From Rhodovulum imhoffii (lineage in GTDB: Bacteria; Pseudomonadota; Alphaproteobacteria; Rhodobacterales; Rhodobacteraceae): a stretch of 64,000 bases of DNA. The notes below the pieces were generated by a model. It searched no databases. It saw only the letters and a list, made by a program, of their open reading frames with translations, and had not been told where the DNA came from. Each line of letters opens with the position of its first letter. Positions within the stretch are counted from its first letter, which is position 1. The translations under genes and the position numbers were made by a program. This document shows positions 43,123 through 52,013 of the stretch, in pieces. The stretch lies in contig NZ_QAAA01000004.1 in NCBI RefSeq assembly GCF_003046545.1, positions 124,001-188,000 of the forward strand. Reading direction: 5' to 3'.

Positions 43123-44959
43123 CCGTGGTCTCCGTTTGGCTTGAGCCCGTGTTTTCTGTATCGCCGAGCAGGTGGAACTCGATCCGGCGGTTGGCCTCTC
43201 GGCCCTCCTCGGTGTCGTTGTCTGCGATGGGGTTTTCTTCTCCATAGCCGCGCGCCGTGATCCCGGCGGTCAGAACGCGCCGTGCGATCAGCGCGGCCAG
43301 AACCGCATCGGCCCGCTGCTGGCTGATCTGCTGGTTCAGTTCGTCCCGCCCCCGGTCGTCGGTATAGCCCGCAATTTCCATCTTTGTGTTGGGACAGGTG
43401 CGCACGATATCGGCGATGCGGTCCACCACCTGAAGCGAGGGGCCCTTCAGGTCAACCGAGCCGGTGGAGAAGGTGATCTTGGTCTGTGCGAGAATGTCGT
43501 TGATGCGGGCCACGCAGCGTTCCGGTGAGCGGTCGTCCTCGGGGGCGGGGGGGGCTTCGTAGGTCACGTTCAGGTCGAAGGGCCCCGACCCCAGTTTCTC
43601 GCCCAGAATCCCGGAGATCCGCGCCTGTCCGTTTTCCACGTTGGTTACACCGCGCAGGCGCAGCAGGTCGGGCTGTACTGTCAGCACGCCGTTTTTCATC
43701 AGTGACAACGCTTCCAGCCCGACCAGCACCCGGAGGGACCAGCCCTCGGTCAGTTCCGGGTCGAGGTTCAGGCCCGACTGGACCTGATCTGGCCCGAACT
43801 GCGCTCTGGCATAGCTGAGCGTGGCGGTGCGGCTTGCTTCGTCGGGCATGCGTCCGCGAAGTTGCACCTGACCTTCGGGGCTGCGGGTTGCCAGGAATTG
43901 TGCCGGCCCGGCCCCCTCGGGCGTGGGGTCGGGGCGGGTGCTTTGCAGGGAGAAGATCCCGGGCAGCGCGGCCTGAAAATCGCCGGTTACGGTTTCAAAC
44001 AGCTTCGCATCGACCCCTGCCGGTGCGATGAGCGACACGTCCACATCGGTGAAGGTTACGCTGCCGCCACCCAACTGCTCTACCGCCGCGATACCGCTGG
44101 TGACGGCCTTGCCCCACTCCGAGGACGGCGCCCCCAGCCCCAGCGTACAGCGCGCCGGAGCTTCAAGCCCTGCCTCCCGCGCGGCGTCGGCGATCGCCTG
44201 GGCGGTGGTCTCGGAATCGGCGGTGCACGAATCGAACCGCGCCCCTTCCGTGTCCTTCACGAAGCGCAGGGTGAAAGGGGTGATGACCGGGCGGGGGGCG
44301 GAAATTTCGATCTCGGCGATGACGCCTTCGGGGACTTTCCGGGCCAGACTGGTCTGAAGCCGGGTCCTGTCGCCGGCACTGTTTGCCAGCGCCGTGATCG
44401 TGACCTTTTCCGCAGTGACGGAAATTTTTGCGCTGTCTAGCATTTCCAGGGCCTCCAGCGCGAAGTTCAGGGCCAGGGGCCAGCTTGCCGGTGCGTCGTG
44501 ATAGGCGACCTCCAGCATGTCCCCGACAGGCTGGCCGCCACTGCTGGCTTCGGCGGTTTGAGTGATGCTGTCACGATAGGGCCCGTCGGGGATAAGCCCG
44601 ATCATGGAAATGCCCCGGGTGTTGCGAAGAAGTTCCAGCGAGAATTCAGGGTTGGCCAGGGGCTGGCCGGGGGTCACGTCCATTTTGTCGCGCAGTCGGG
44701 TTGCGTCCACCGCGCCGCCCGCAACGGTCAGGGCGCGAAACCGCGCGGCCTCGTCCGGGGCGGTGCCTGACAGGTGTACCTGCAACCCGTCCACCGCCAC
44801 TTCGGCCCAGCCGATGTCTTCGGCGCTCAGCGCCGCCGATACGACGGTATGTGCCCCGCGCTCGATGCGGTTGACGATCAGTGTCGCGGTCAGGAAAGCC
44901 AGACCGCCGGCGGCGGCGATCACGGGCAGGAGAACGACCGGATTTCTGGGCAGGCGCAT
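43109..44959 (-). CDS. OmpA-family protein with BON domains
   Basis: The 616-residue protein has an N-terminal membrane anchor (VVLLPVIAAAGGLAFLTATLIV), then repeated BON-type domains through about residue 450 (recognisable by SAEDIGWAEVAVDGLQVHLSG and later ARISGILGEK). It ends in an OmpA-like peptidoglycan-binding domain (ITFSTGSVDLKGPSLQVVDRIADIVRTCP, then GYTDDRGRDELNQQISQQRADAV). It would link the membrane to the cell wall. It lies between ubiA upstream (39-base gap) and the coiled-coil gene, with which it overlaps. Confidence 0.85.
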   Translation of the reverse strand: MRLPRNPVVLLPVIAAAGGLAFLTATLIVNRIERGAHTVVSAALSAEDIGWAEVAVDGLQVHLSGTAPDEAARFRALTVAGGAVDATRLRDKMDVTPGQPLANPEFSLELLRNTRGISMIGLIPDGPYRDSITQTAEASSGGQPVGDMLEVAYHDAPASWPLALNFALEALEMLDSAKISVTAEKVTITALANSAGDRTRLQTSLARKVPEGVIAEIEISAPRPVITPFTLRFVKDTEGARFDSCTADSETTAQAIADAAREAGLEAPARCTLGLGAPSSEWGKAVTSGIAAVEQLGGGSVTFTDVDVSLIAPAGVDAKLFETVTGDFQAALPGIFSLQSTRPDPTPEGAGPAQFLATRSPEGQVQLRGRMPDEASRTATLSYARAQFGPDQVQSGLNLDPELTEGWSLRVLVGLEALSLMKNGVLTVQPDLLRLRGVTNVENGQARISGILGEKLGSGPFDLNVTYEAPPAPEDDRSPERCVARINDILAQTKITFSTGSVDLKGPSLQVVDRIADIVRTCPNTKMEIAGYTDDRGRDELNQQISQQRADAVLAALIARRVLTAGITARGYGEENPIADNDTEEGREANRRIEFHLLGDTENTGSSQTETTDEPN

Positions 44960-44998
44960 CGGGCGCTCCGTTGGTTTGGCGGGGCAGGACCCCGCGTT

Positions 44999-45964
44999 TC
45001 AGAAGAAGATGGCGAGGGTAAAGAATGCCACTGGAATCAACCCGGCATCCCGGTTGGACCTAAAAAGTGCAAGGCAGACATCCGCGTCATCGGGCTTCAG
45101 GCGCGACAATTGCCAGTAAAGATGAAGGCCGAAGCCCAAAACCCCCAGAACCCCTACGAAGGCGGCGGTTGAGCCGGCCCCATGCACAAGCCCGCCAACC
45201 ACCGCCAGCACCATCAGGATACTGCCGAAGATCATGAACTGTTGCAGGCGTTCGGGGGTTTTTTCCCCGAACAGAAGCGCGGTGGATTTCACACCGATCA
45301 GGGCGTCGTCTTCCTTGTCCTGATGGGCGTAGATCGTGTCATAGAAGATCGTCCAGGCGATGCCCGCCAGGTACAGGAACACCGCCGGCCAGCCCAGGGC
45401 ACCGGTATGGGCCGTCCAGGCCAGAAGCGCCCCCCAGTTGAATGCCAGCCCCAGGAAAACCTGTGGCCAGTAGGTAAACCGTTTGGCAAAGGGGTATATG
45501 GCGACAAACACCAGCGACAGCAGCCCCAGCCCGATCGCGGCGGCGTTGAACGTCAGCAGAATACAGAATGCGAGAAGCGACTGGATCACCAGCCATGCCA
45601 TGGCCTGTTTCACGCTGACCTGCCCGGCGGGGATGGGGCGGGACCTGGTGCGCGTCACCTTGCCGTCGATGTTGCGGTCGGTGATGTCGTTCCAGGTACA
45701 GCCTGCGCCGCGCATCAGGAATGCGCCCATGGCGCAGCCCAGAACGATCCAGATGTCCCCCCAGCGAAAGCCGGTGGCGGCGGCGCCCAGCGTGACGCCC
45801 CACAGGCAGGGAATCAGCAAAAGCCATGTTCCGATCGGCCGGTCCGCGCGCGACAGGCGCAGGTAGGGGCGCGCCCATTCCGGTGCGCGCCGGTCGACCC
45901 AGTTGCCCGAAACGGCGTCGGCGACCTGGTCCGAAGGCACTGGCATTTCTTGGGGTTGGGACAT
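44999..45964 (-). CDS. ubiA: 4-hydroxybenzoate polyprenyltransferase
   Basis: The 321-residue membrane enzyme attaches the polyprenyl tail in ubiquinone synthesis. It has the two Asp motifs of UbiA: NDITDRNIDGKVTRTRSRP and DTIYAHQDKEDD, and about eight to nine membrane helices. The ATG at 45964 (MSQPQEM) is chosen over one at 45979 because GAGGG lies 8 bases upstream of it. Its start is only 13 bases from the divergent rsmE ATG, so the two 5' ends must overlap. Confidence 0.95.
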   Translation of the reverse strand: MSQPQEMPVPSDQVADAVSGNWVDRRAPEWARPYLRLSRADRPIGTWLLLIPCLWGVTLGAAATGFRWGDIWIVLGCAMGAFLMRGAGCTWNDITDRNIDGKVTRTRSRPIPAGQVSVKQAMAWLVIQSLLAFCILLTFNAAAIGLGLLSLVFVAIYPFAKRFTYWPQVFLGLAFNWGALLAWTAHTGALGWPAVFLYLAGIAWTIFYDTIYAHQDKEDDALIGVKSTALLFGEKTPERLQQFMIFGSILMVLAVVGGLVHGAGSTAAFVGVLGVLGFGLHLYWQLSRLKPDDADVCLALFRSNRDAGLIPVAFFTLAIFF

Positions 45965-45977
45965 AACACTGGCCCTC

Positions 45978-46706
45978 ATGAAGGATGTCGCAAAAGTCAG
46001 GCTGTTTTTAGACCAGCCTTTGGGGCAGGGGCAAACCGTTCCTCTGTCGCGGGAGCAGGCGCATTATCTCTTTTCCGTGATGCGCCTGGGGGCCGGGGCA
46101 CATGTGCTGGTGTTCAACGGGCAGGCGGGAGAGTGGCTGGCCGAGGTGACGGAGGCCGGCAAACGCGGCGGCATGCTGACCTGCCGGCACCGGACGCGGC
46201 CGTTGCAGATGCCGCCGGACCTGTGGTTTCTGTTCGCGCCGATCAAGAAGGCGCGCACGGATTTCATCGTTGAAAAGGCGGCCGAACTGGGGGCCGCCCG
46301 GATCTGCCCGGTTCAGACCGATTTCACCAACAGTGACCGTATCCGTCGGGACCGGCTTCAGGCCCATGCCGTCGAAGCCGCCGAGCAATGCGGCGGGACC
46401 TTCGTTCCCGAGGTGGCGGATTTGACACGCCTGGACGCCGTGCTGTCCGCCTGGCCCGAAGGGCGCCGCCTGATGTTCTGCGATGAGGCATTAGTGGGGG
46501 CGGGGCGGACACTTGGCGATGTGCCGCGCGGCCCCTGGGCGATTCTCATCGGTCCCGAGGGCGGCTTTTCTGAAGCTGAACGGACCTGCCTGCGCGCACT
46601 GCCTTTTGGCCATCCCGTCAGCCTTGGCCCGCGGGTCCTGCGCGCCGATACGGCGGCGGTGGCGGCGTTGACGGTCTGGCAACAGGCGCTGGGAGACTGG
46701 GAATGA
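45978..46706 (+). CDS. rsmE: 16S rRNA (uracil(1498)-N(3))-methyltransferase
   Basis: The 242-residue SPOUT methyltransferase has an N-terminal PUA-like domain (VRLFLDQPLGQGQTVPLSREQAHYLFSVMR) and the knot region GPEGGFSEAE...SLGPRVLRADTAAVAALTVWQ, which matches RsmE. It methylates U1498 of 16S rRNA. There is no clear ribosome site before the ATG, since the upstream bases belong to the ubiA leader on the other strand. A membrane protein follows with an ATGA overlap. Confidence 0.93.
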   Translation: MKDVAKVRLFLDQPLGQGQTVPLSREQAHYLFSVMRLGAGAHVLVFNGQAGEWLAEVTEAGKRGGMLTCRHRTRPLQMPPDLWFLFAPIKKARTDFIVEKAAELGAARICPVQTDFTNSDRIRRDRLQAHAVEAAEQCGGTFVPEVADLTRLDAVLSAWPEGRRLMFCDEALVGAGRTLGDVPRGPWAILIGPEGGFSEAERTCLRALPFGHPVSLGPRVLRADTAAVAALTVWQQALGDWE

Positions 46707-47221
46707 GTTTTTTCCGCGCGCAAGCCATTGCACGCCTGTTGTTGTGGCGGGAGGTGCTGATCGGTTCGGGTGCGCTGGGCCTGGGGGTATGGTTGGCGTC
46801 GCGTGGCGGGGCGCTGTTTTACGTATTGGGCGCGGTCGTAGTTCTGGCAGGCGGGTCCATGATCTGGGTGGCGTTGCGGCGGTTGCGTTTTGGTATGGGC
46901 GGGCAGGCCCCCGGGATGGTCGAGGTCCGGGAAGGACAGATCAGCTATCTCGCGCAGGCGGGCGGGTTTGCCGCGCTCAGCGAACTGACGGAGATCCGTG
47001 TGATCTTCGATGATCGCAACATACGATTCTGGCAATTGTTTCAGGATGGGCTGCCCACCCTGACGATCCCCGCCGATGCCACGGGGGGCGGGGATTTGTT
47101 CGACGCTTTCGTCAGCCTGCCCGGGGCCCGCCCGGTCGTGTTTCTTGCAGCGCGGGCGCGTCCAGCTTCTGACGGCCCGGTCACGGTTTGGCGACGGCGG
47201 GCCGGCCCGGCCTTGACTTGA
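46703..47221 (+). CDS. membrane protein of unknown function
   Basis: The 172-residue protein has two membrane helices near the N-terminus (about residues 18-55) and a soluble domain (EVREGQISYLAQAGGFAALSELTEI...) that resembles small PH-like sheet domains without a firm match. Its ATG overlaps the rsmE stop (ATGA), and gshA follows 55 bases later. It may be cotranscribed with both. Function is unknown. Confidence 0.7.
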   Translation: MSFFRAQAIARLLLWREVLIGSGALGLGVWLASRGGALFYVLGAVVVLAGGSMIWVALRRLRFGMGGQAPGMVEVREGQISYLAQAGGFAALSELTEIRVIFDDRNIRFWQLFQDGLPTLTIPADATGGGDLFDAFVSLPGARPVVFLAARARPASDGPVTVWRRRAGPALT

Positions 47222-47276
47222 CCGTTCGGCACGGGTCATGCACCCATCAGACAAACAGCCCGGAGGCCGCTCAGAC

Positions 47277-48647
47277 ATGTCCATTCCTCAATCCGGCGGC
47301 GGCCCGATCGAAAGCCATGACCAGCTTGCGCAATACCTTGAGTCCGGATGCAAGCCCCGTGACGCCTGGCGGATCGGGACCGAGCACGAGAAATTCGGCT
47401 ACTGCAAGGACAGCCAGAAACCCATCCCCTATGACGGCCCGCGATCCGTGCGGGCGGTTCTGGAGGGGCTGCGCGATCGTTTCGGCTGGGCGCCGATCCA
47501 TGAGGGGCCGCACCTGATCGGGCTGGAGAAGGGCGGCGCGAATGTCAGCCTTGAACCCGGCGGGCAATTGGAACTGTCCGGCGCCCCGCTGGAAACCATC
47601 CACCAGACATGCGACGAAGTGAACGAGCACCTGCGCGAGGTGAAGAGCATCGCCGACGAGGTCGGGGTGGGGTTCATCGGTCTGGGGGCCGCGCCGATCT
47701 GGCGGCATGGGGACATGCCCGTGATGCCCAAGGGCCGATACGCCCTGATGACCGATTACATGGATCGCGTCGGGACCATGGGCAAGACCATGATGTACCG
47801 GACCTGTACGGTGCAGGTGAATCTCGACTTCGCGTCCGAGACCGATATGGTGCAAAAGCTCCGGGTGGCGCTGGCATTGCAGCCGGTGGCGACCGCGCTG
47901 TTTGCCAATTCCCCCTTCCTTGAGGGCAGGCCGAACGGGCACAAATCCTGGCGCTCCCGCGTGTGGCGCGATCTCGATCCGGCGCGCACCGGCATGCTGC
48001 CCTTCGTGTTCGAAGAGGGTTTCGGTTTCGAACGCTGGGTCGATTATGCGCTGGATGTCCCGATGTATTTCGTCTACCGCGACGGCCGGTATATCGACGC
48101 GCTGGGCCAGTCCTTTCGCGATTTCCTTGTCGGCAAGTTGCCTGCCTTGCCGGGAGAGATGCCGACCCTGTCCGACTGGGCCGACCATCTGACGACGATT
48201 TTTCCTGAGGCCCGGATCAAGAAATTCATCGAGATGCGCGGTGCCGATGGCGGCCCGTGGCGGCGTCTGTGTGCCTTGCCCGCCTTCTGGGTGGGGCTGA
48301 CCTACGATCAGGGGGCGCTGGATGCGGCGTGGGACCTGGTCAGGGGCTGGGATGCAGAAACCCGAGAGGAATGGCGCGTTTCGGCTTCCCGCGACGGACT
48401 TCAGGCGCAGGTGGGCGGGCGATCCATGCTGGCTCTGGCGCAGGACGTGCTGAATATCGCCAGGTCCGGCCTCAAGGCCCGGGCCCGCCCCGGCCTGGGT
48501 GGCATGGTTCAGGACGAACGTCACTTCCTGCATGCGCTGGAGGACAGCGTGGAGACCGGCAAGGCCCCGGCGGACGAACTGCTGGAGTATTACACCGGCG
48601 AATGGGCCGGGGATCTGACCCGGATCTACGACGCGTTCAGCTACTAG
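47277..48647 (+). CDS. gshA: glutamate--cysteine ligase (alphaproteobacterial/plant type)
   Basis: The 456-residue GshA makes gamma-glutamylcysteine, the first step of glutathione synthesis. It has RIGTEHEKFG (metal-binding E), ANVSLEPGGQLELSGAPLETIHQTC, GLGAAPIW, and MTDYMDRVGTMGKTMMYRTCTVQVNLDF, the pattern of the plant/alphaproteobacterial clade. GGAGG lies 11 bases before the ATG at 47277. gshB is not in the window. Confidence 0.95.
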   Translation: MSIPQSGGGPIESHDQLAQYLESGCKPRDAWRIGTEHEKFGYCKDSQKPIPYDGPRSVRAVLEGLRDRFGWAPIHEGPHLIGLEKGGANVSLEPGGQLELSGAPLETIHQTCDEVNEHLREVKSIADEVGVGFIGLGAAPIWRHGDMPVMPKGRYALMTDYMDRVGTMGKTMMYRTCTVQVNLDFASETDMVQKLRVALALQPVATALFANSPFLEGRPNGHKSWRSRVWRDLDPARTGMLPFVFEEGFGFERWVDYALDVPMYFVYRDGRYIDALGQSFRDFLVGKLPALPGEMPTLSDWADHLTTIFPEARIKKFIEMRGADGGPWRRLCALPAFWVGLTYDQGALDAAWDLVRGWDAETREEWRVSASRDGLQAQVGGRSMLALAQDVLNIARSGLKARARPGLGGMVQDERHFLHALEDSVETGKAPADELLEYYTGEWAGDLTRIYDAFSY

Positions 48648-48650
48648 GCC

Positions 48651-49256
48651 TCAGCCCTTGCCGATTTTGGGCTCGGTTCCGGCGATCAGGCGGCGGATGT
48701 TGGCGGCGTGACGGATAAAGATCAGCGCCGCCAGCAGGATGGCGAGGGTTGCCATGTTCCCATACCCGAACGCCAGCATCCACAGCGGGGCAAGCCCCGC
48801 CGCGACCAACGCCGAGAGAGAGGAGATCCGCGCGATAAGTGCCGTCACCAGCCATGTGCCACAGGCCGCCAGCCCAACGGGCCATGCCAGCGCCAGAAGC
48901 GTGCCAAGGAAGGTCGCCACCCCCTTGCCGCCCCTGAAACCAAGGTAAACCGGGAAAATGTGGCCCACAAACGCGGCGAACCCGGCAAGCTGGGCGGCGT
49001 CTTCCCCGACCAGCGCGCGGGCGGCCAGGACGGCGATCCCCCCCTTGCCCGCATCCAGAACCAGCGTCAGCAGGGCGGCGGGCTTGTTTCCTGTGCGCAG
49101 CACGTTGGTGGCCCCGATATTGCCGGACCCGATCCGCCGCAGATCCCCCAGCCCGAACAACCGTGCCATCACGATGCCGAACGGCACTGCGCCGAGCAGG
49201 TAGGCAAGCACACCTGTCAGAACCAGAAGCAGGATCGGGCTTTCGAGACCTGGCAT
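48651..49256 (-). CDS. plsY: glycerol-3-phosphate acyltransferase PlsY
   Basis: The 201-residue membrane enzyme acylates glycerol-3-phosphate from acyl-phosphate. It shows GSGNIGATNVLRTGN (motif with catalytic Ser/substrate binding) and GHIFPVYLGFRGGKGVAT (motif 2), with five membrane helices. The ATG at 49256 is preferred over 49259 because GGAGGAGG then lies at a workable distance; it overlaps the pyrX stop (TGATG). It is the last gene of the pyrB operon. Confidence 0.95.
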   Translation of the reverse strand: MPGLESPILLLVLTGVLAYLLGAVPFGIVMARLFGLGDLRRIGSGNIGATNVLRTGNKPAALLTLVLDAGKGGIAVLAARALVGEDAAQLAGFAAFVGHIFPVYLGFRGGKGVATFLGTLLALAWPVGLAACGTWLVTALIARISSLSALVAAGLAPLWMLAFGYGNMATLAILLAALIFIRHAANIRRLIAGTEPKIGKG

Positions 49257-50533
49257 CATGCCTCCTCCCCATAAACGCGATGTCCGCCGACCCATGTACC
49301 GTGCACCCGGCCTTGCAGACGCGCGCCGTCAAAGGGTGTGTTTCTGGATTTCGACAGCAGGGTAAAGCGATCCAGCACGAAGGGTGCGTCGGGGTCGAAC
49401 AGCACCAGATCCGCCGGGGCGCCGGTACCCAGCCGGCCGCTTTCCAGTCCCAGTCGCCGGGCCGGGTTCAGGGACAGTGCGCGCCACAGAACCGGCAGTG
49501 CGATATGCCCGCCATGCACCAGCCGCAGCGCGGCGGGAAGCAGCGTTTGCAGCCCCACCGCGCCTGCGGCGGCTTCTTCGAAGGGCAGGCGCTTGGATTC
49601 TTCGTCCTGCGGGGTGTGCATCGAACAGACCACATCCACCAGCCCGCTGGCGACGGCCTCGACCAGCGCCACGCGGTCGTCTTCGGCGCGCAGCGGCGGG
49701 CGCAGCTTGAAGAAGGTGCGGTAGTCGCCCACGTCCAGTTCATTCAGGGTCAGGTGGTGGATGGAAATCCCCGCGGTCACGTCATGGCCGTTGGCTTTCG
49801 CACGCTCCAGCGCGGGCAGGGCGCGGGCCGTGGTGATCTGGTCGGCGTGGTATTTCACCCCGGTCATTTCCACCAGCGCCATGTCGCGGTCGAAGGCCAT
49901 ACGCTCCGCCAGCGGCGAAACGGCGGGCAACCCCTTGAGAGAAGCGAACCTGCCGCTTGTCGCCACGGCCCCGGCCGAAAGGCCGGGATCCTGCGGGTGG
50001 CCGACGATCAGTGCGTCAAGGCTGCGGGCGTAGGTCATCGCGCGGCTGAGAACCTTGGTGTTTTCCACCACCCGCGCGTCATCGGTGAAGGCCACCGCCC
50101 CGGCATCCTGGAGAAAGCCGATTTCGACCATTTCGCGCCCTTCGCGGCCCTTGGTCAGGGTGGCCATGGGGCGGATGCGTACCGCGCTCGCCTCGCGCCC
50201 GCGCCGGGTGACGAACTCCAGCACCTCGGGACTGTCGATGACCGGGGCTGTATCGGGCCGCGTGACGATGGTGGTCACGCCGCCCGCCGCCGCCGCCGCG
50301 CCAGCCGAGCCGAAGGATTCCTTGTGCCGCTCCCCCGGTTCGCAAACCTTCACGCCCAGGTCCACGATGCCGGGGGCAAGGCAGTGCCCGGCGCAATCGA
50401 TGGTCTCGTTTGCGTCGGGGGCGGGGCCGGTCCCGGTGGCGGCGATGACCCCGTCCCGGACCAGCAGCCAGCCGGGAGTTTCGGATCCGGTCTCGGGGTC
50501 GATCAGGCGGGCTTGGGTGAACAGGGTACTCAT
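49256..50533 (-). CDS. dihydroorotase-like pseudoenzyme (PyrX type)
   Basis: The 425-residue protein has the dihydroorotase amidohydrolase fold but lacks key ligands. The usual DxHxH of the first strand reads DLGVK (G60, K62), and the catalytic Asp of the (T/S)DHxP motif reads SMHTPQD (M305). H260 and other core residues remain. In Pseudomonas such proteins (PyrX) are inactive but assemble with aspartate transcarbamoylase. Here it lies two genes after pyrB in the same operon, which fits that role. The true pyrC is presumably elsewhere. Confidence 0.9.
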   Translation of the reverse strand: MSTLFTQARLIDPETGSETPGWLLVRDGVIAATGTGPAPDANETIDCAGHCLAPGIVDLGVKVCEPGERHKESFGSAGAAAAAGGVTTIVTRPDTAPVIDSPEVLEFVTRRGREASAVRIRPMATLTKGREGREMVEIGFLQDAGAVAFTDDARVVENTKVLSRAMTYARSLDALIVGHPQDPGLSAGAVATSGRFASLKGLPAVSPLAERMAFDRDMALVEMTGVKYHADQITTARALPALERAKANGHDVTAGISIHHLTLNELDVGDYRTFFKLRPPLRAEDDRVALVEAVASGLVDVVCSMHTPQDEESKRLPFEEAAAGAVGLQTLLPAALRLVHGGHIALPVLWRALSLNPARRLGLESGRLGTGAPADLVLFDPDAPFVLDRFTLLSKSRNTPFDGARLQGRVHGTWVGGHRVYGEEA

Positions 50534-50964
50534 CGGGCGGTCCTTATCGCGGCCTCCAGCCGGGCCTTCACGGCGGGTTTGTCGGCAAGGTATTTCATCA
50601 GGTGCTTGTCGCCGGAGCGGGTGACGATCTGGATCGCGCTGCCGAGGTTGTTGAGCTTTTCGATCTCGGCCAGCCGCGCCGCGCGCCCCTGCGGCCCGAT
50701 CAGGCGGGTGCCGGTCAGGTCCCAGCGGGCGGACAGATCCTCTGACGCCAGGTATCCGCCGCGCACGGCGACAGCCGCCAGCGCCGCCACCGCGCCGACC
50801 CAGAAATCCGGGTTTCCCATCAGGTACATCCCCGCCATCGCCCCCACCCCACCAATGGCGGCCATCAGGACATGGTCGCGGATGTAGGCGGCGCGGTCGG
50901 TGTGAAAGCTTTCGATCACATGCTCTCCGTCCGCAAGGGGGACGCGGTAAGCCGGGTCATGCAT
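50530..50964 (-). CDS. membrane protein with PH-like domain in the pyrimidine operon
   Basis: The 144-residue protein has an N-terminal soluble stretch, two membrane helices (about 39-80; [35 protein letters not shown]) and a C-terminal part ([44 protein letters not shown]) typical of bacterial PH-like (bPH2) domains. It overlaps pyrB by 8 bases and the pyrX start by 4 (ATGA), so it is firmly embedded in the operon. Function is unknown; a link to UMP synthesis is only contextual. Confidence 0.8.
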   Translation of the reverse strand: MHDPAYRVPLADGEHVIESFHTDRAAYIRDHVLMAAIGGVGAMAGMYLMGNPDFWVGAVAALAAVAVRGGYLASEDLSARWDLTGTRLIGPQGRAARLAEIEKLNNLGSAIQIVTRSGDKHLMKYLADKPAVKARLEAAIRTAR

Positions 50965-51910
50965 AGGTGCCCCCTTCCCGTTCGGCGCGCAGGGTGCGGG
51001 CCAGAAGGTCCATCGCGGCCATGCGCACGGCGACACCCATCTCCACCTGTTCCTGGATGACGGAGCGGTTGATGTCGTCGGCCAGGGTGCCGTCGATCTC
51101 CACCCCCCGGTTCATCGGGCCGGGATGCATGACGATGGCGTCGTCCCTGGCGTGGGCCAGCTTTGCGGCGTCCAGCCCGTAGCGGTGGTAGTACTCGCGT
51201 TCCGACGGGATGAAGCCGCCATCCATCCGTTCCTTCTGGAGGCGCAGCATCATCACCACATCCGCGCCTTTCAGCCCCTCGGCCATGTCGTCACAGACCT
51301 CGACCCCCAGATCCGCCGCGCCGGTGGGGATGAGCGTGGGCGGGCCGATCAGGCGCACGCGGTTTTCCATCTTGCCCAGCAGCAGGATGTTGGAGCGCGC
51401 CACCCGCGAATGGGCGATGTCGCCGCAGATCGCCACCGTCAGCCGGTGCAGCCGCCCCTTGGCGCGGCGAATGGTCAGCGCGTCCAGCAGGGCCTGGGTC
51501 GGATGCTCATGGCGCCCGTCGCCAGCGTTCAGCACCGCGCAGGTGACTTTTTCCGCCAGCAGGTTCACCGCACCGGAATGGGGGTGGCGCACCACCAGCA
51601 GGTCCGGTCGCATGGCATTAAGCGTCAGCGCCGTGTCGATCAGCGTTTCGCCCTTCTTGATCGAGGATGCCTGCATCGCCATGTTCATCACGTCCGCGCC
51701 CAGGCGTTTTCCCGCCAGTTCGAAGCTGGACTGGGTGCGGGTGGAATTCTCGAAGAACATGTTGATCTGGGTCATTCCCGCCAGCGCATCGCTGTGTTTG
51801 CGGGGCCGGCGGTTGAGATCGGCATACTGGTCGGCAAGGTCAAGGATGATGCGGATATCGTCGGGGCTGAGGTCCTCGATGCCCAGAAGGTGGCGAGCGC
51901 GGAATGTCAT
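50957..51910 (-). CDS. pyrB: aspartate carbamoyltransferase catalytic subunit
   Basis: The 317-residue ATCase makes carbamoyl aspartate. It has the carbamoyl-phosphate motif [13 protein letters not shown], the downstream [29 protein letters not shown], and [12 protein letters not shown]. There is no regulatory pyrI; instead a dihydroorotase-like pseudoenzyme lies in the same operon. GGAGGCCCC precedes the ATG. It is the first gene of pyrB, PH-like protein, pyrX, plsY. Confidence 0.97.
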   Translation of the reverse strand: MTFRARHLLGIEDLSPDDIRIILDLADQYADLNRRPRKHSDALAGMTQINMFFENSTRTQSSFELAGKRLGADVMNMAMQASSIKKGETLIDTALTLNAMRPDLLVVRHPHSGAVNLLAEKVTCAVLNAGDGRHEHPTQALLDALTIRRAKGRLHRLTVAICGDIAHSRVARSNILLLGKMENRVRLIGPPTLIPTGAADLGVEVCDDMAEGLKGADVVMMLRLQKERMDGGFIPSEREYYHRYGLDAAKLAHARDDAIVMHPGPMNRGVEIDGTLADDINRSVIQEQVEMGVAVRMAAMDLLARTLRAEREGGTYA

Positions 51911-52013
51911 GGGGCCTCCGGGTTGGTCTGGATGCTTATAAAAAGCGCATCGCCCCCCCGCAAGGGACGTGATGCCCATTGCCCCGGTTCGCGTCCCGTC
52001 CTAGCCTGACGGT

